Shown: positions 12,019 to 23,922 of the stretch, one piece after another
Layout: each line of letters begins with the position of its first letter
Numbering within the stretch: the stretch's first letter is position 1
Source: Megamerina dolium
Lineage: Eukaryota > Arthropoda > Insecta > Diptera > Megamerinidae
Assembly: GCA_963854835.1 (NCBI GenBank)
Contig: OY978526.1
Span: 92,146,140 to 92,210,139, forward strand
Length of the DNA: 64,000 bases
Direction: 5' to 3'
Notes under the pieces: model-generated
The model's input: the letters and a program-made list of their open reading frames with translations, nothing else
Told to the model about the DNA's origin: nothing
Database searches by the model: none
Program-made: the position numbers and the translations under genes

Positions 12019-13000
12019 CTAAATTAGTTAACAAACAATACTTCTAATGTGTCATTTACTCTATGACGTACTAATATAGCGGAATGAGCGCAAATTTTGT
12101 TCAGAGTGATATTCACCAAATATTATTGATATTAATTTAATTTTTATTTTGCCATTTTGATGGCCATGCAATATAGGAAACACGAATTTATGCTCACGAT
12201 TTCATTATCGCGTTGCATTATAAAATCTATTTATGATTAGATTTTATTAAATGGGGTATTATGAGTACTATTATTATTTAAATTGTTTATGCTGGAGCAT
12301 TAATTAATACAAAAAAAAATAAAAAAAACAAAAAAAAAAAAACAAGAAAAAAATCTGCTGGTAATTAACGTATCGTGCATGCTGTTTCTTTGGACAATTT
12401 AATTTTGTTGCTTATTTGTTACGGTAATAAAATTGAATTATTTATTTTGATCCGTCAATGAAAGCATTGAGTTAATTTGAAATGTGCAAAATATGTGATT
12501 GTAATTGTATTTATACATTTATGTCCATGTATGTACTTGTACGTGTTGTTAAATAATCATATTGTTGTTATTCTTTTGCCAACTGATCATTTGCAATATT
12601 GGATAATCATTAGTTTTTAGGTCATTATGTTGTTCGAATAAGTTCATATGATATATGTAGAATATCTAACGAACGAAAGTAGGATTTTCTGATTTTCTGA
12701 TTGACTTTCCTTTTTTATTTCTCGGATATTACACATTTTTTTTTGTTTGATCCATCATATTTTATTTATACTATTCGTATGTATTATAGTATAGACGTAC
12801 TTGTGATTCATGGTGTATCAATTCAATGAATCTTAATGAGGTACTCTTATATATGCATATGTTTTTTATATTTTATTATTGAATAATTTTTGTTGTATTT
12901 GCATCTTGCTCTACGAGTTAGTGAGTTTTTTTTTCATGATTAAAATTCAAGTGAGTATTTGTTTTGAAATTAACTTTTATATTTTTGTTTTTTTTTGCAG
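12019..13000. other. AT-rich spacer with poly-A patch
   Basis: An A-rich low-complexity patch lies at about 12310-12353. The block ends in a T-rich tract and TTTTTTTTTGCAG at 12988-13000, which looks like a splice acceptor. Confidence 0.6.
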
Positions 13001-13035
13001 TGGACAGACCAAAAATTCCTGATTATGATTATTGA
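13001..13035 (+). CDS. Candidate short terminal exon, plus strand
   Basis: The sequence TTTTTGTTTTTTTTTGCAG ending at 13000 is a textbook fly splice acceptor. In the phase taking one base from an upstream exon, the following bases read (x)DRPKIPDYDY and then TGA at 13033-13035. In phase 0 they give a longer but less protein-like frame (WTDQKFLIMIIEYKL and onward). The candidate exon at 8693-8755 ends in phase 0, so it does not join the DRPKIPDYDY frame directly. I infer only that a spliceable acceptor exists; the product is unknown. Confidence 0.2.
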
Positions 13036-13202
13036 ATATAAATTGAAACAAGTTTCACATTATATACAATACATGCTTGTTATGAATAATTTTTGCAATC
13101 TTCTGATATGGATATATGAAGAACGTGATCACTTTTTAGGGTGTTTGTGGTATAAGTATTAAATATTATCGGAAGTTGGTAATAGTAAATAGAAATTTAT
13201 TT

Positions 13203-13800
13203 GGGTTTCTCTATGTCACAAAGTTAGGGTGGTTGTCTGACGACGAACTTAGGCCTGTTAGAGGGCCATTGTGATTATGTGACCAATATATGCATGCAAG
13301 TGTTCTGGTAATAATTTGATTCTGAAAGTTTTAGGCTCATTTAATGACTTTATAACGACCTAAAACCTGACCTGAGGTTTTTAACAGTAAGCACTTTGGT
13401 GCTCTTACAATAGCTGGAACCTCTCTCATCTCCATTTTTGTGTGTACTAGAAGGCGCTGCATATTCTTGAGATTGCATTCTTATATGAACTCTTCGATAG
13501 TGTTGATGTTCAAGTCTTTTGGATTTTGGATTTTATACCTTGGATTATTTGCACATTGATTTTGCTGGCAGTGCCTCATATTTCAATACCATATTTCCAT
13601 ATGTGCATGATTAGTGCTTTATAAATTAAAAGTTTGTTAAATACTGATAGTTTAGATTGTCTGCCTAAAAGCCAATAGAGAGTTGTCTGTATCGATTGTT
13701 AATTTCTTGTCGTTTTTGTATTATATGGTCTTACCAAAGATGCTCTTACATATCAGTAAGCATTTGTGCAACATCAATGAAACCATACCTACTACAAGTA
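13203..13800 (-). pseudogene. Jockey-type LINE reverse transcriptase, 3' remnant
   Basis: Translating the minus strand across several frames gives pieces typical of the end of a jockey-clade RT and its C-terminal region. There is an LLAF/LLGR-like turn, then LSIFNKLLIYKALIMHIW in broken form, and a GIEIWGTASK-like segment interrupted by a stop. NINTIEEFI and CNLKNMQRLL-like segments follow, and then a tail region. No frame stays open for more than about 40 codons, so this is an old, decayed 5'-truncated copy. It belongs to a different LINE clade from the RNase H-bearing fragment at 11-12 kb, because jockey proper lacks RNase H. Confidence 0.7.
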
Positions 13801-15834
13801 TCCACATTACTATGAGAAATTTATTATTTCTATTTGGTTAAATATTTTTTTTTATATAATAACTGCAAATACGTAGCACCACTCAATCGTCCACCAAAAA
13901 ATAAAGGGTTATACTGACATATTAACGTATTTGGTCAAAGAAGAAAAACGAAAATATCATGAAATTTCACACATTTCAAGACAACAATTAAATGAAAGCG
14001 AATGTGAATTAATCACAAATGAGAAAAATTCCAACAAAAAAAAAAGTCAATTGTAAATACATTTTCTCACTTTACTCATCACTAACATCATCACGCATCT
14101 GATAATTGTTAGTGTGTATGAGAGAGAGAGAGAGACAGAGCTAGAGATAGAAAGCACAAATAAATATATTTTTATTCAAAGCATTTACGCATGTGTTGTG
14201 TTGTTAAAAGAAATTTTGTATTTCAAATACATACAACAATTGCGTGTTAATGAGGGTCTCATCTGACACTTTTAAATGCTGTAAAAAAAAAAAAAATAAA
14301 AATAATAAAACTTGTTAAATATGCTTTAAGGAATACAATATGTGCGCTTTTTTTGTCTCTTATTAACAGAAAATGAAAGTTTTACTCGACGTTTATCTTA
14401 AATCGATTGTATTTTCAAACGAAGGCGTAATTGTGTAAGTATCATACATACAAAAAAAAAAACATTTAAACTGCCATTATGTCTTAATTACTTACAATTT
14501 CGGAAAATGGTTTGATAAAATCGAGAAAAAAAAATTTATATTTAAGGAGCAATTTCGTTTTAGTACCTATTTGTGAGGTTATTTCACTCGAGGTTTTCAG
14601 AAACTTATTTAATGCAACTGGTGGTCTGGTGTATGCACATACCTATCACAGGCCTTCAATCAATATTTTATGTTGCATATTCTATTGCATGTGAATAATG
14701 AATGCGCATAGCATATCCCTAAATTTAATGCAAATCACGTAATACACGTCTCTAACCTTTCTTGGAACTTGATTTTATGTACTCGCATACTTGTACTTAT
14801 TTACACATAATTTCTTTTCTGTATGGACGTGGACGTGTGCATTATTGCAAAATTGATTATAGTTTCTATATGTGCAATTGTATAGGTAATGCATATATGT
14901 ACACTGCAAAAGTGTATTCAAATATATGTATAGATGAAACAGGTGCTGAATAAACCTTTTGACGTTTTATTGTGCACAATAATTATTCCGCTATACGAAG
15001 AGGTAATAATAAATTTAATCGAAAACCCTAGTCCCTTTTTTTAATTATAATTTTTTTTTTGCAATGAAATAATTGCCTAGCGTTCAATAACCTTGATTCT
15101 TGATCAATTCTGTCAAGTAATTAAATGAAATCAATTCTCCAACTATTGAAAAATGCGGACAAATATAAGAAATTACGAGTATGTTGTGCTAATATATCAA
15201 AAGAAGCGAGCAAAGTATAGAAGAGTAATACATGGGGCTTCATATGCTACGTTGAATGATTTGGCTATTGATACGATAGGCAATAAATAGTATTTATTTT
15301 GCCAATTAGACAGCATTCAAATACCTATAAATTCATAAACAATTTTTTTTTTCATTAAGTGAAAGTATTTATTTTGATAAAATTGTCAATAACGATATCC
15401 ATATATGTATACATATTGCTACATACATGCATGCATGAATAATGAATATGAAGAATGGAACAGAATAAAGCAGAGGTAGTCTATAAGTTGTTGTTGTTGT
15501 GGCGATACATGTCTATGTAGTTATAAAATCACACACGATGTTTAGTTCCACTATATATACGATACATAGATAGTTTAGGCTGAAAAGAGTTAAAAAGTAT
15601 TCATTGAGAAAAAAAAATCGGAAAAGTGATTATGAGACGCATATATGTTGTATTTTTCTACATTGTTATTTATTATTGTTATGCTATTATGTATTACAAT
15701 ATTCATTTGAAAACCACAATAATAGCCATATCTATACAAAAGACAATAATCACTTGCACAATTTAGTGGTGTGAAGGAGGTGAGCATACATCTGTGTATT
15801 TATACACGAATATGAACATAAACGGGTATACATA
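13801..15834. other. AT-rich DNA with microsatellites, no gene seen
   Basis: Includes a (GA)n tract at 14120-14134, several poly-A runs and a CATGCATGCATG patch near 15425. The ORFs here are hydrophobic AT artefacts. Confidence 0.6.
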
Positions 15835-16796
15835 GAAAAGGGTGTTCCTTTTTGGAGGCCAAAAATGATTAAACTGCCACAAATTGGTGTGATTTGGCAA
15901 CACTATTCTCAATTGTGCTTAGTTTGGTTTGCTATTTCATCATAAATAGACTATCGTTAGAACAGCATTTGTAAATTGTGCAAATTTATTTCGAAAATCA
16001 TTCAGTTCAGTTTCGGAATGCAACTGTGCGCATTCGCAGAGGTGTCGTACAGTGTGCACTGAAGAGAAAATTGCTGCTGTAGAGCTTAGTATTGAGGAGG
16101 ATCCAAAAATGTGTCGATTCGTCATGGTGTGCAGCAATTGGAACTGTGTGCATCCACTTTATAGAAAATTTCAAGTAAAGATCTCGTCCTATGGCCTTAT
16201 AAGATCCAATTGGTTCAGGAATTGAAACTGAATGACTATCATTCGTGCCGTATGCTCGATAAATGGGCACAGAATTAACTGGAAGTCAAACTACAATTTT
16301 ATTGCAATATTCTGTTCAGTGATAAGTTGTGGCTCAATTGGCATGTCACAAAGTAAAATTGCCACATTTGAAGTGGAGAAAATTCAGCAGAGATTCACGA
16401 AGCACCTTACATTCTCAAAAAACGCACTGTTTGGTGAGCCGGTGGAATCGTTGGTCATTACTTCTTCAAAAATGAGAACTGCGAGCGCTATAGAACCATG
16501 ATTGACTGAAGACTTGTTTTTCCAACAGGATGGCAGCAGAACGCCATACAGTGCGTCAAACAATCAAATAAAGTCTTATATTCTCGAAATTGGTCAATCG
16601 AATGGCCACCTAGATTGTGCCTTAGAAGATAATATTGTGCGAACCATTGTCATTGCTTGAAAAAATCGCCGAAAATTGGAAAATTATATTCAGACACTAA
16701 TTGCATAAAAGGCCTTTAAAATAAAGTCAATTTCCTCATTAAAATTATTTTATTTGAATTTAAAGTTGCAACCCTCCAAAAAAAAAACCCTTTAGT
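15835..16796 (+). mobile_element. Rosa-like mariner remnant
   Basis: The ends form imperfect inverted repeats: left AAAAGGGTGTTCCTTTTTGG, right (reverse complement) ACTAAAGGGTTTTTTTTTTG, each beside a TA (15833-15834 and 16797-16798). Inside, on the plus strand and in several frames, are decayed pieces of a transposase. These include HPLYRKFQVK and IQLVQELKLNDYHSCRMLDK (DNA-binding end), LFSDKLWLNWHVNKVK (first catalytic Asp motif), LFFQQDGSRTPYS (second Asp motif) and ALEDNI near the C-terminus. The order and wording match the rosa group of mariners described from Ceratitis rosa and related flies. Many stops and frame changes show it is inactive. The exact outer end bases are uncertain by a few nucleotides. 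Confidence 0.75.
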
Positions 16797-16798
16797 TA

Positions 16799-18208
16799 TA
16801 TGCAATGGAAACTAAAAGAAAAAATATCGCTTGGCCAACATGTCATTGCACAGCGCACACGAGCATATGTAGGCACGTATGTGTGTGTAGATAAAAGATT
16901 ATCGATTGGGAATGAGAAGAAAGTCAGGAGGCAAAGTGTGTTACGTCTACAGGGACAAATGGACTTACAATTCGGAAAAAAAAAATTACAATATAAATTC
17001 CAGTTGACTCTTACAGACCACAGTCGATAGTCGAAATAAATGGATTTATTTTGTTGTTGGTTGTGGTTATAATCACTTTGAATGTATGCGTGTGTGTGGC
17101 ACGGTGCTGTGCTCTTGGCATGGTGCATGTGTGTGGTTTGCTTTTAATTTCTGTTCTTTTTTTTTTCTCTCTTTACATTTTTTTGAAGTGGTTTTGAATG
17201 GAAGCGTGTGAAAATATATTTGACGTCTTTGTGCACATACTCGTATTTATCTGTATATATATGTTATATATATGTTACGTACTCATACCTATACTCATAC
17301 TTGTGTACTTATATATACTTGCACATTCATACACTTTTGGCCGCTGTTGTGTTAATGTTGTTGTTTTATGTATTTTCTGTGGCCAGGTGAAATGTCACGT
17401 TTATTTGGTTTATTTTCAATGTTGCTCTTGTTGTTGTTGGTGTTGTTGTTGTTCATAACATTCGTTTTATATTATCTTTAACGATTTTTGACGTTTATAG
17501 TTTGTGGTTAACAAACCAATAAGAGTGTGTTGTGTGTGTGTGTGTGTGCGTGTGTGTGAGTATATATTATGCCGGTGTATCAAAACTTTTTCAAAAAGCC
17601 ATTGAATTTGGTCGAGTTTTAACGAACTTGTTCATATATGTTTACTCGTACATGCATTTTGCTCTTATTTCGGACGTAGGCGGTAAATCTTACATATAGT
17701 CATATATGCGAATACATATTTATATGTACATATGCAGAGTGCTACATTGCATATCCATTATGTGACGCTAATAACGAGTTGATTATTATGTATGATTATT
17801 TAGTCTTTGTAAACATGGTTATTGTCATTAACACCTATCGTCGTATGCATGATAGCACAGATTCATAAATATGATGACACGTAAGTTATGTTATGCAGTG
17901 CTCATGAGTAGTTTTATATTTTCAATTCGTTCTAAACACAACACATACATAATGTGCGAATAACTAACATTTTTAGTTAAATATTTTCTAAAGAATTTTG
18001 GTTAAATAGTTAAATAGTTGTGCCTAGTACCATTGTAATCATATTTAACCATATGCCATGTGTTATAATTACCTTAAACAAAGTGGTTATGTAAGCTATA
18101 ATAGAGAGCAGTGAAACTTTTCACTTTAAAATGGAGCATAGAACTCCCAAACATGATGTATGTGTATTTCCTTTAAATGCCTGCGAGTCCCCCTCGTGCA
18201 GTGAAATG
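16799..18208. other. AT- and GT-rich DNA, no gene seen
   Basis: Contains a GT-rich microsatellite at 17524-17558, TTG repeats near 17430-17452 and many TACATATGTA-like motifs. No exon or transposon recognised. Confidence 0.6.
17524..17558. repeat. (GT)n microsatellite
   Basis: An almost uninterrupted GT run with one GC interruption. Confidence 0.9.
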
Positions 18209-18210
18209 TA

Positions 18211-19320
18211 TCAGGTCAGTCCATAATTTCTTGCGTTTTTCTTAGGTGATTTTAAAATAAATAAAAAATAAGTTTTCAGTATTTATTAATCAATAATATA
18301 TTTTCCTGCATTATTTACAATGTCTTTCCAACGTTTAGGCAAAATTTTTAATTCCCTGCTCAAAAAATTGTTTGTCCTTGGAGCCAACGCATCGATATCT
18401 CTTTTTATAGCTTCTTTTGAGGTGTAGTTCTTATTATTTAAATGGGACTGAAGTCCGCGGAAACAATGATAATCGCAAGGTGCAATATTCGGAGAGTATG
18501 GTGGATGCCGCATTAGCTCCCATCCGAGCTCGTTCAGCGGTATGCGTATTTTAAGTGCTTCATTCAGTTTGGATAGTTGATGGCAATAATAATCAGCTGT
18601 GATCGTCTGATTTGGTTTCAGCAGTTCAAAATAAATGATACCGACCATATCCCACCAATAGGAGGCCATCACTGGGGGTTGGTTCTGATGTGTCATCTTT
18701 ATCTAACTACTGGCGTTTGCGAACAGGATTATTGTAAAGGACCCATTTTTGGTTCCCAGTAACGATACGTTTCAAAACTCTGCTGAAGGTTTGCGATGGA
18801 AAGTTTATGCGGAATCCATTTTCCCAGCTTTGTAACCTTGCTCAATTGAACCAGGTGCATGTAAACTGTTTCATGTGATGAATTTAACCTTCCAGCCATC
18901 ATATCGACTGTCAAACTTGGCTCCATGAGTTCTAGCAAGGCGTCGGAGTTAAAGACCTCATTACGACCAGAGCGCGGGGCATTCTGAACATCACAATCAC
19001 CACTTCGGAAATTGAAAAACCCACTTTTGCGTAGTCCTTACACTCACGATATTCTCTTCATGAGTTGCGTTTATTTCTGCAGCAGTAGTTGTTGCATTTT
19101 TTTCCACTTTTATAAAAAAAAAAAAAAAATACAAAATATGCCTCTTATACTCGTTCGAAGATTCTATTTTATTTTTTAACAACGCGATTAAAATCACTTG
19201 TTGAATGCATAATACATCAGAGAAAATCAAAATATCTCCCACGAATAATTTTTTGTACGCAAAAAGCGCCTACTGTGAAAATATTGAAAAAATAACGTAC
19301 GAAATTATGGACTGACCTGA
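18211..19320 (-). mobile_element. Mariner remnant, second lineage
   Basis: Both ends carry TCAGGTCAGTCCATAATTTC (left forward, right reverse-complemented) beside TA at 18209-18210 and 19321-19322, giving a 1,110-bp element. On the minus strand the transposase survives in three frames. About 19242-18997 holds an N-terminal piece ending in VRTTQKWVFQFPKW. About 18938-18729 holds LTVDMMAGRLNSSHETVYMH and a KLGKWIPHKLS linker. About 18696-18286 holds the C-terminal part, with MVGIIYFELLKPNQTITADY and HPPYSPNIAPCDYHCFRGL. The region carrying the first and second catalytic Asp motifs is largely deleted, between about 18700 and 18735. The element is dead. Its ends and protein differ clearly from the irritans-like family in this window. 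Confidence 0.9.
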
Positions 19321-19322
19321 TA

Positions 19323-20204
19323 TTACTGATTTCCTTTACTACTACTAACTATCCTTTATATGCATCATACAAAATGTACGCAAAAATAAAAACAGCAATT
19401 TAATGTTGATTGAAAGTGATGATGAAAGTGATGTTGATTGAAAGTGATGATGAAAGTGAATATATCTTATTTATCTTACGTTTAAACTATTGCAACCGAA
19501 GAAATGAAAGCATTTAAAAATGGTTCCAAAATTACATACAGGCACCTTAACCTAACCTTACCTATAAAAGAGTGCTTTAAAAAAAGATCTTAAGAAGTAG
19601 GTCTTCAGCATTCTGCTGTTGCTGGTTACTTATAACTTTATATGTATATCTTTCCATTTTTCTCACTTGCTGCATAGTGTAGAGTGATTTCTTTTTAGAC
19701 TTATTATTTATTAAAGAATGTTGACACATTTATATTCAACACATTTACTATATGTAAGATGTATGTTACGTGCATATATTTGTAGTATATGTAAATATGT
19801 ACATATATGCATTTAATAAGCATACCTGTATGTAGGTAGGTAGGTGCCATCGACCTGTTGTCTGTTTTTCTTATTGAATTTATTAAACATTTGCTTATGC
19901 TTTTCATTATCTAGCAATATATTCACAGTGTACATAATTTTACATTCACTATATCATTGTATTTATGGCTTGTGTTGGTATTTGTTTTGTCAAATTGCAT
20001 ACATCAACTCTATGCATATATGCAGCATGCATGTGTATATGTTACATAAGTGCTATATTACATATAATTATATACACATTCTCGTGTTAAAGCATAATTT
20101 GTGAATATCTATAAATTTACATATGTATTTATACATACATCTGAATTTTATTAGTACATAATATTTAATTTATGCAAAAGCTAACAGAAAGTATATACTA
20201 GGCA
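19323..20204. other. AT-rich spacer
   Basis: Holds the short tandem repeat at 19405-19459 and TACATATGTA-type motifs. No gene seen. Confidence 0.6.
19405..19459. repeat. 28-bp tandem duplication
   Basis: TTGATTGAAAGTGATGATGA plus AAGTGATG is repeated twice in tandem, with the second unit incomplete. Confidence 0.85.
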
Positions 20205-20206
20205 TA

Positions 20207-20430
20207 CAGTGGCTCCCAGCTTATTTCGTACAGTGACAGTTTAAAAATTGCTGCAGTCGTAATTCCTAATATAGCAAAAATTTGAACAAAATATAAATGC
20301 CATTTTAGAAAGGAAGGTTTGTTTTTTATTTTCCAAAATTTACTTTTTCAAAATTTTAGTGTTTGACACTATAAAAAAATAAAATAAGAAAAAAATAGGA
20401 AAATTCATGTCACAGCTTATTTCGTACAGT
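20207..20430. repeat. Left IR/DR end of the Tc1 element
   Basis: The outer repeat (20207-20235) and inner repeat (20411-20430, CACAGCTTATTTCGTACAGT) share CAGCTTATTTCGTACAGT. The sequence between them is unique and AT-rich. These are the probable transposase binding sites. Confidence 0.85.
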
Positions 20431-20445
20431 CTCTTTAAGTTCAAA

Positions 20446-21485
20446 CTAAAAACAAAGTAAGTTGATTTTAATATTTAGTTGACATCCCTTAGCGTTAATG
20501 ACAGCCTGGAGTCTATTTGGCATTGAATCCACCAATTTTTGAGTGATGTCTGGTGTGATTTTTTTCCATTCTTCCATCAGTACCTTCTTTAGGTCTTGCT
20601 TATTAGAAATCTTGTGTGTTCTTATTTTATTGTCCAAAATAGACCAAAGATTTTCAATCACATTCATGTCAGGTGACTGTGGTGGTGGAGACATCAAGTG
20701 TGGGCAGTTCCAAATAAGCCAAGATTGCACAATCCCAGATTTATGTTTTGGGTCATTATCTTGGTAGTACCGAAATTCTTCCCGCAAACCCAGTTTGTCT
20801 GCACTTTGAAGTAAATTGTTTTTCAGAATCTCGAGGTACTTCATTTTGTCCATTGTTTCCTCAATAAAAACCAATTCACCTACTCCGGCTGCTGACATAC
20901 AGGCCCAAACCATCACGCTACCGCCACCATGCTTCACTGTGGGCTTAAGGTTCTCCTTGTTTAGCTCGGTATTCGCTTTACGCCAAACATATGACATTCC
21001 GTCCGAGCCAAAAATATTAAACTTAGACTCATCCGCGAAAATAACGGTATTCCAGAACGCAGGAGTCTTAATAATATGCTCTTTGGCGAAGTCAAGTCGG
21101 CGTTGTATATTCATTTTTGAAATGAATGTTTCTTTCGGGCTACTCTACCGTTCAAGTCATGATTGCGCAGCACACGTCGGACAGTTTCAGCACTGGATGA
21201 TTTTCCTATTTCACGCTGAACCTCTGCAGCCAACTTCGGAGCGGATAACTTTGGATTTTTCTTAATTTTTCGTACAATATAACGCTCGTCTGAAGCGTTG
21301 AAAATCTTATTAGGTGCTTCTCTGCCCTTGTTCTCCAACCGATTTTCGCGAACGAAGCGTTGAATGATGTATTGGACAGTTGAGGCACTTAAATTTGTCA
21401 TTTCAGCAAATTTTCGCACACTCTGACCTTTCCTAAAATGGTTAATTACCAGTTTACGCTGTTCCATCGTTGTACGACGACCCAT
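20446..21485 (-). pseudogene. Tc1 transposase, one frameshift, DD34E triad intact
   Basis: Cut-and-paste transposase acting at the element ends. The first part (21485 down to 21111) starts at MGRRTTMEQRKLVINHF and has two helix-turn-helix-like regions, VRKFAEMTNLSASTVQYII and LSAPKLAAEVQREIG through ETVRRVLRNHDL. The second part (21114 down to 20446) continues with RRLDFAKEHI and the catalytic core. The first Asp is in VIFADESKFNIFG, the second in YYQDNDPKHKS, and the Glu in SPDMNVIENLW. I count 34 residues between the last two, the DD34E spacing of Tc1. The two parts overlap by 4 bases in different frames. The protein-level join falls at the ARKK motif near 21123-21138, best explained by a one-base loss. 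Combined length, about 345 residues, is normal for the family. No other lesion is apparent by eye. Confidence 0.92.
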
Positions 21486-21633
21486 AACGCTAAATGTTTA
21501 ATTTACAGCACTTTAACTATTTAAAATAATAATAATAAAAATTGTTATAATAGTTAAAAAGGTCCAAAAACTCATACAATTCAAAAAAACTTTGTAACTG
21601 CGCGGCAGAATGAAACTTACTTACATTGAAGTT

Positions 21634-21856
21634 TGTGTACGAAATAAGATGTGAGCTGAAAATCAGCTGATCAATAGTTTTTCTCTCTTGCATGACAAAA
21701 AGAACAATTTTTGGGGTTCCCCGTTTTCTTATTAGGTTTACTAAACACATACATAGACATCTACATTCAAAACTTATTGATAAGTTTTTTAGTTTCGATG
21801 TTACAGCCATGTACATAAAAATATATACACTGTACGAAATAAGCTGTGAGCCACTG
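21634..21856. repeat. Right IR/DR end of the Tc1 element
   Basis: The outer repeat (21828-21856) and inner repeat (21634-21655) are inverted relative to the left end. The inner copy reads GTACGAAATAAGATGTGAGC, slightly diverged. The outer-to-inner spacing equals that of the left end, about 204 bp. Confidence 0.82.
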
Positions 21857-21858
21857 TA

Positions 21859-22108
21859 TATATAATATATACGAGCATGTACAATATCTTTTATTACAAA
21901 ATGAGCAAACAAAATCAAAGTAAATTAATCGAAGAAATTTATTTTCCATATGCATTTGAATGATTTGAAATGAAATGCAGATTTCCCCTACATTAATTAT
22001 TTCTAAATGCTCGCATGCGTTTGTAAATACTAACTATGTGGATTATATAATTTTACAAAAATTTCCATTTCTGATTTTAATTTGATTACAAATTGAAGAT
22101 GGCAATGA

Positions 22109-22140
<32 letters not shown>

Positions 22141-23508
22141 GCAATAACAAAAGCGTTAAACACGCTTATTGGTATGTACGAGTTTGTTTATGGATTTTTA
22201 GTACCTTCATAGTGTGTTACTATTTAGGAGTATACACGTATACTGGTCTTTATTATACTATTACACCTACATGCATATGTATCAGTAAGTAGAAAGCAAC
22301 AACAAAATATGAGAGAAAAAAAAAACATAAAAAAACCACAAAATCGACATTAGAGATGAGTGAAAAATTAGGCAAACATTATTTTTAACTTGCAATGCTA
22401 TTTGGAATGTTTGTTGTCGTTAGGTGATTGCGATAATCGTGCCTAAACAAAATTATTTAAGCTATCTCTATTTTTGTTACTTCTCTATCTCCTTTATTCA
22501 TTCCTTTTTTTGTTTTGGTTTGCTACTGAAATTTTTGTTAAAAACTTTTTTTCCAACGTAGAACAGAGCATTGCAACTTATTTTTATTTTTTTTGAATTC
22601 AATTTAATTCTTAACGAAATATTGATAAAAAATATTATACAACAAAAAATTAACAAATTCTTTTATCATCAAGGTTAAAATTAAGTAAAGCAAGATATTG
22701 AACAGTTTTTTGCGGAGAGTTTTCTCAGAATTAATTATTGCATTGTATTATAGCATACCTTCAGGAGACTGTACCCTTGAATATTCGAATATTGTCTTCA
22801 AAAAAATTGTCTCTTTGATAAATGCAATATGTGTTTTGCAAAGCCTATGAATTTATCAAATCACCCTCGTATGTGATTTTCTGTCAATTTTATGTTACAT
22901 TTTATACTTCGACTTATTTTCAAATAGAATTTACAATCTCTGTAGCGAAACTTGCTTAGCCTTGGCTCTATTGCATTAATTTAATGCAATTTGCATAACA
23001 AGTTGAATTGAAAGGAGAAAAAAAAATGTTTAAATAAAAATTTAATTAATAATAAAAATGTACATATTGACATATGTATGATAAATAGGATAGCGAAAAA
23101 AGAAAAATAGTAAAATTTGCCAGTGAATATGCAAAAAAAAAAAAAAAAATAATAAAATAAAAAAATTAAAAATAAAAATAAATGTATTTATAATACAAAA
23201 TATTTATGTTTCATATATTGGATTTAAATTGATAAATGTAGTTTAGAGCCACATTGAGCCAATAAGATGAGCTACTTTGGCCACAAAAAATGTACCTAAT
23301 GCTAACGGTATCCGAGGAACAAAAATATAAATAAAATATATACCTATTAGTTACCCCAAAAGTTCTGCTAAAAGAGGTTTTATCATAATACAATCAAGAC
23401 GATAATATTTTTAAAAAGAATTACAATGTAGAGCCAACAGATTTTAAGAAGAAAATCTGAATAACACATTTTTGTAAATTGCTTTTTAACCACTGTTGTA
23501 ATTCCGTT
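21859..23508. other. AT-rich DNA, no gene seen
   Basis: Includes a (CAA)n tract at 22111-22140 and poly-A runs at about 23132-23150. On the minus strand near 23330-23230 a short frame reads LGTFFVAKVAHLIGSMWL then stop. It is protein-like but has no convincing splice boundary. Confidence 0.55.
22111..22140. repeat. (CAA)n microsatellite
   Basis: Ten ACA/CAA units followed by a GCA interruption. Confidence 0.95.
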
Positions 23509-23742
23509 CAATTGGCAATTGGCAATTCTTTCGGCAGTAACAATTTGCCATGAAAAAGCTTATAAAAGAACTCTGTGACAAAGCTCAGAAAGGTGATGTC
23601 ACAAGGGTTCTGTCGTGCGGAACCGGCTAAAATAAGTAGGTCCCTTCTATTAGTGTACAAAATTTAACACGCACAACAGTAATGGAAGAGAAGCTCTGCC
23701 AAAGAACCCTTCGGGGCTTTAAGTGCTATATATTTATTTTCT
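23509..23742 (+). mobile_element. SINE copy B (5'-truncated)
   Basis: Same body as copy A in the plus orientation: GGCAATTCTTTCGGCAGTAA, TTTGCCATGAAAAAGCTT, AAATAAGTAGGTCCCTTCTA and AATGGAAGAGAAGCTC. It ends with the copy-A type tail, CCCTTCGGGGCTTTAAGTGC, and then TATATATTTATTTT. The tRNA head is missing. Compared with copy A it carries an extra GTGACAAAGCTCAGAAAGG region in the middle, also seen in copies C and D. Confidence 0.8.
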
Positions 23743-23922
23743 TTTTGTGTAATTCCGTTCTCTATGCGAACTATTTTTCTATCATCTGTTCAGTGAGTAA
23801 CCATTTTGCCTCATTACATAATAACCAATTAAAGGTATAGTCAAAATTCGATCATGATGCTGTGAATGTCTGTGTGCTAGTTTTCTCATTATAAGTATTT
23901 ACATATTGTAACAATTTAACCA
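23743..23922. other. Short spacer between SINE and LINE
   Basis: AT-rich, nothing recognised. Confidence 0.5.

Larger units (their letters stand above)
20207..21856 (-). mobile_element. Nearly intact Tc1-like transposon with IR/DR ends
   Basis: A 1,650-bp element bounded by TA at 20205-20206 and 21857-21858. The outer ends are inverted: CAGTGGCTCCCAGCTTATTT on the left and CAGTGGCTCACAGCTTATTT (reverse complement) on the right, each continuing CGTACAGTG. About 204 bp inside each end a second copy of the CAGCTTATTTCGTACAGT motif occurs in the same orientation as the outer copy. This gives the IR/DR arrangement known from several Tc1 elements, such as Sleeping Beauty-type, Minos-like and S-like elements. 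Between the ends lies one transposase gene on the minus strand with a single visible frameshift. It looks much younger than the mariners around it. Confidence 0.93.

Noticed and set aside
17198..17458. 86-codon Cys/Val/Tyr-rich ORF
   Set aside because: Its composition follows from TAT, GTG and TTG microsatellite sequence.
20543..21265. Plus-strand frames of 74 and 149 codons opposite the Tc1 transposase
   Set aside because: They are antisense shadows of the minus-strand transposase, which has clear catalytic motifs.
23230..23330. Minus-strand frame LGTFFVAKVAHLIGSMWL
   Set aside because: Short, without a clear acceptor, and unrecognised.
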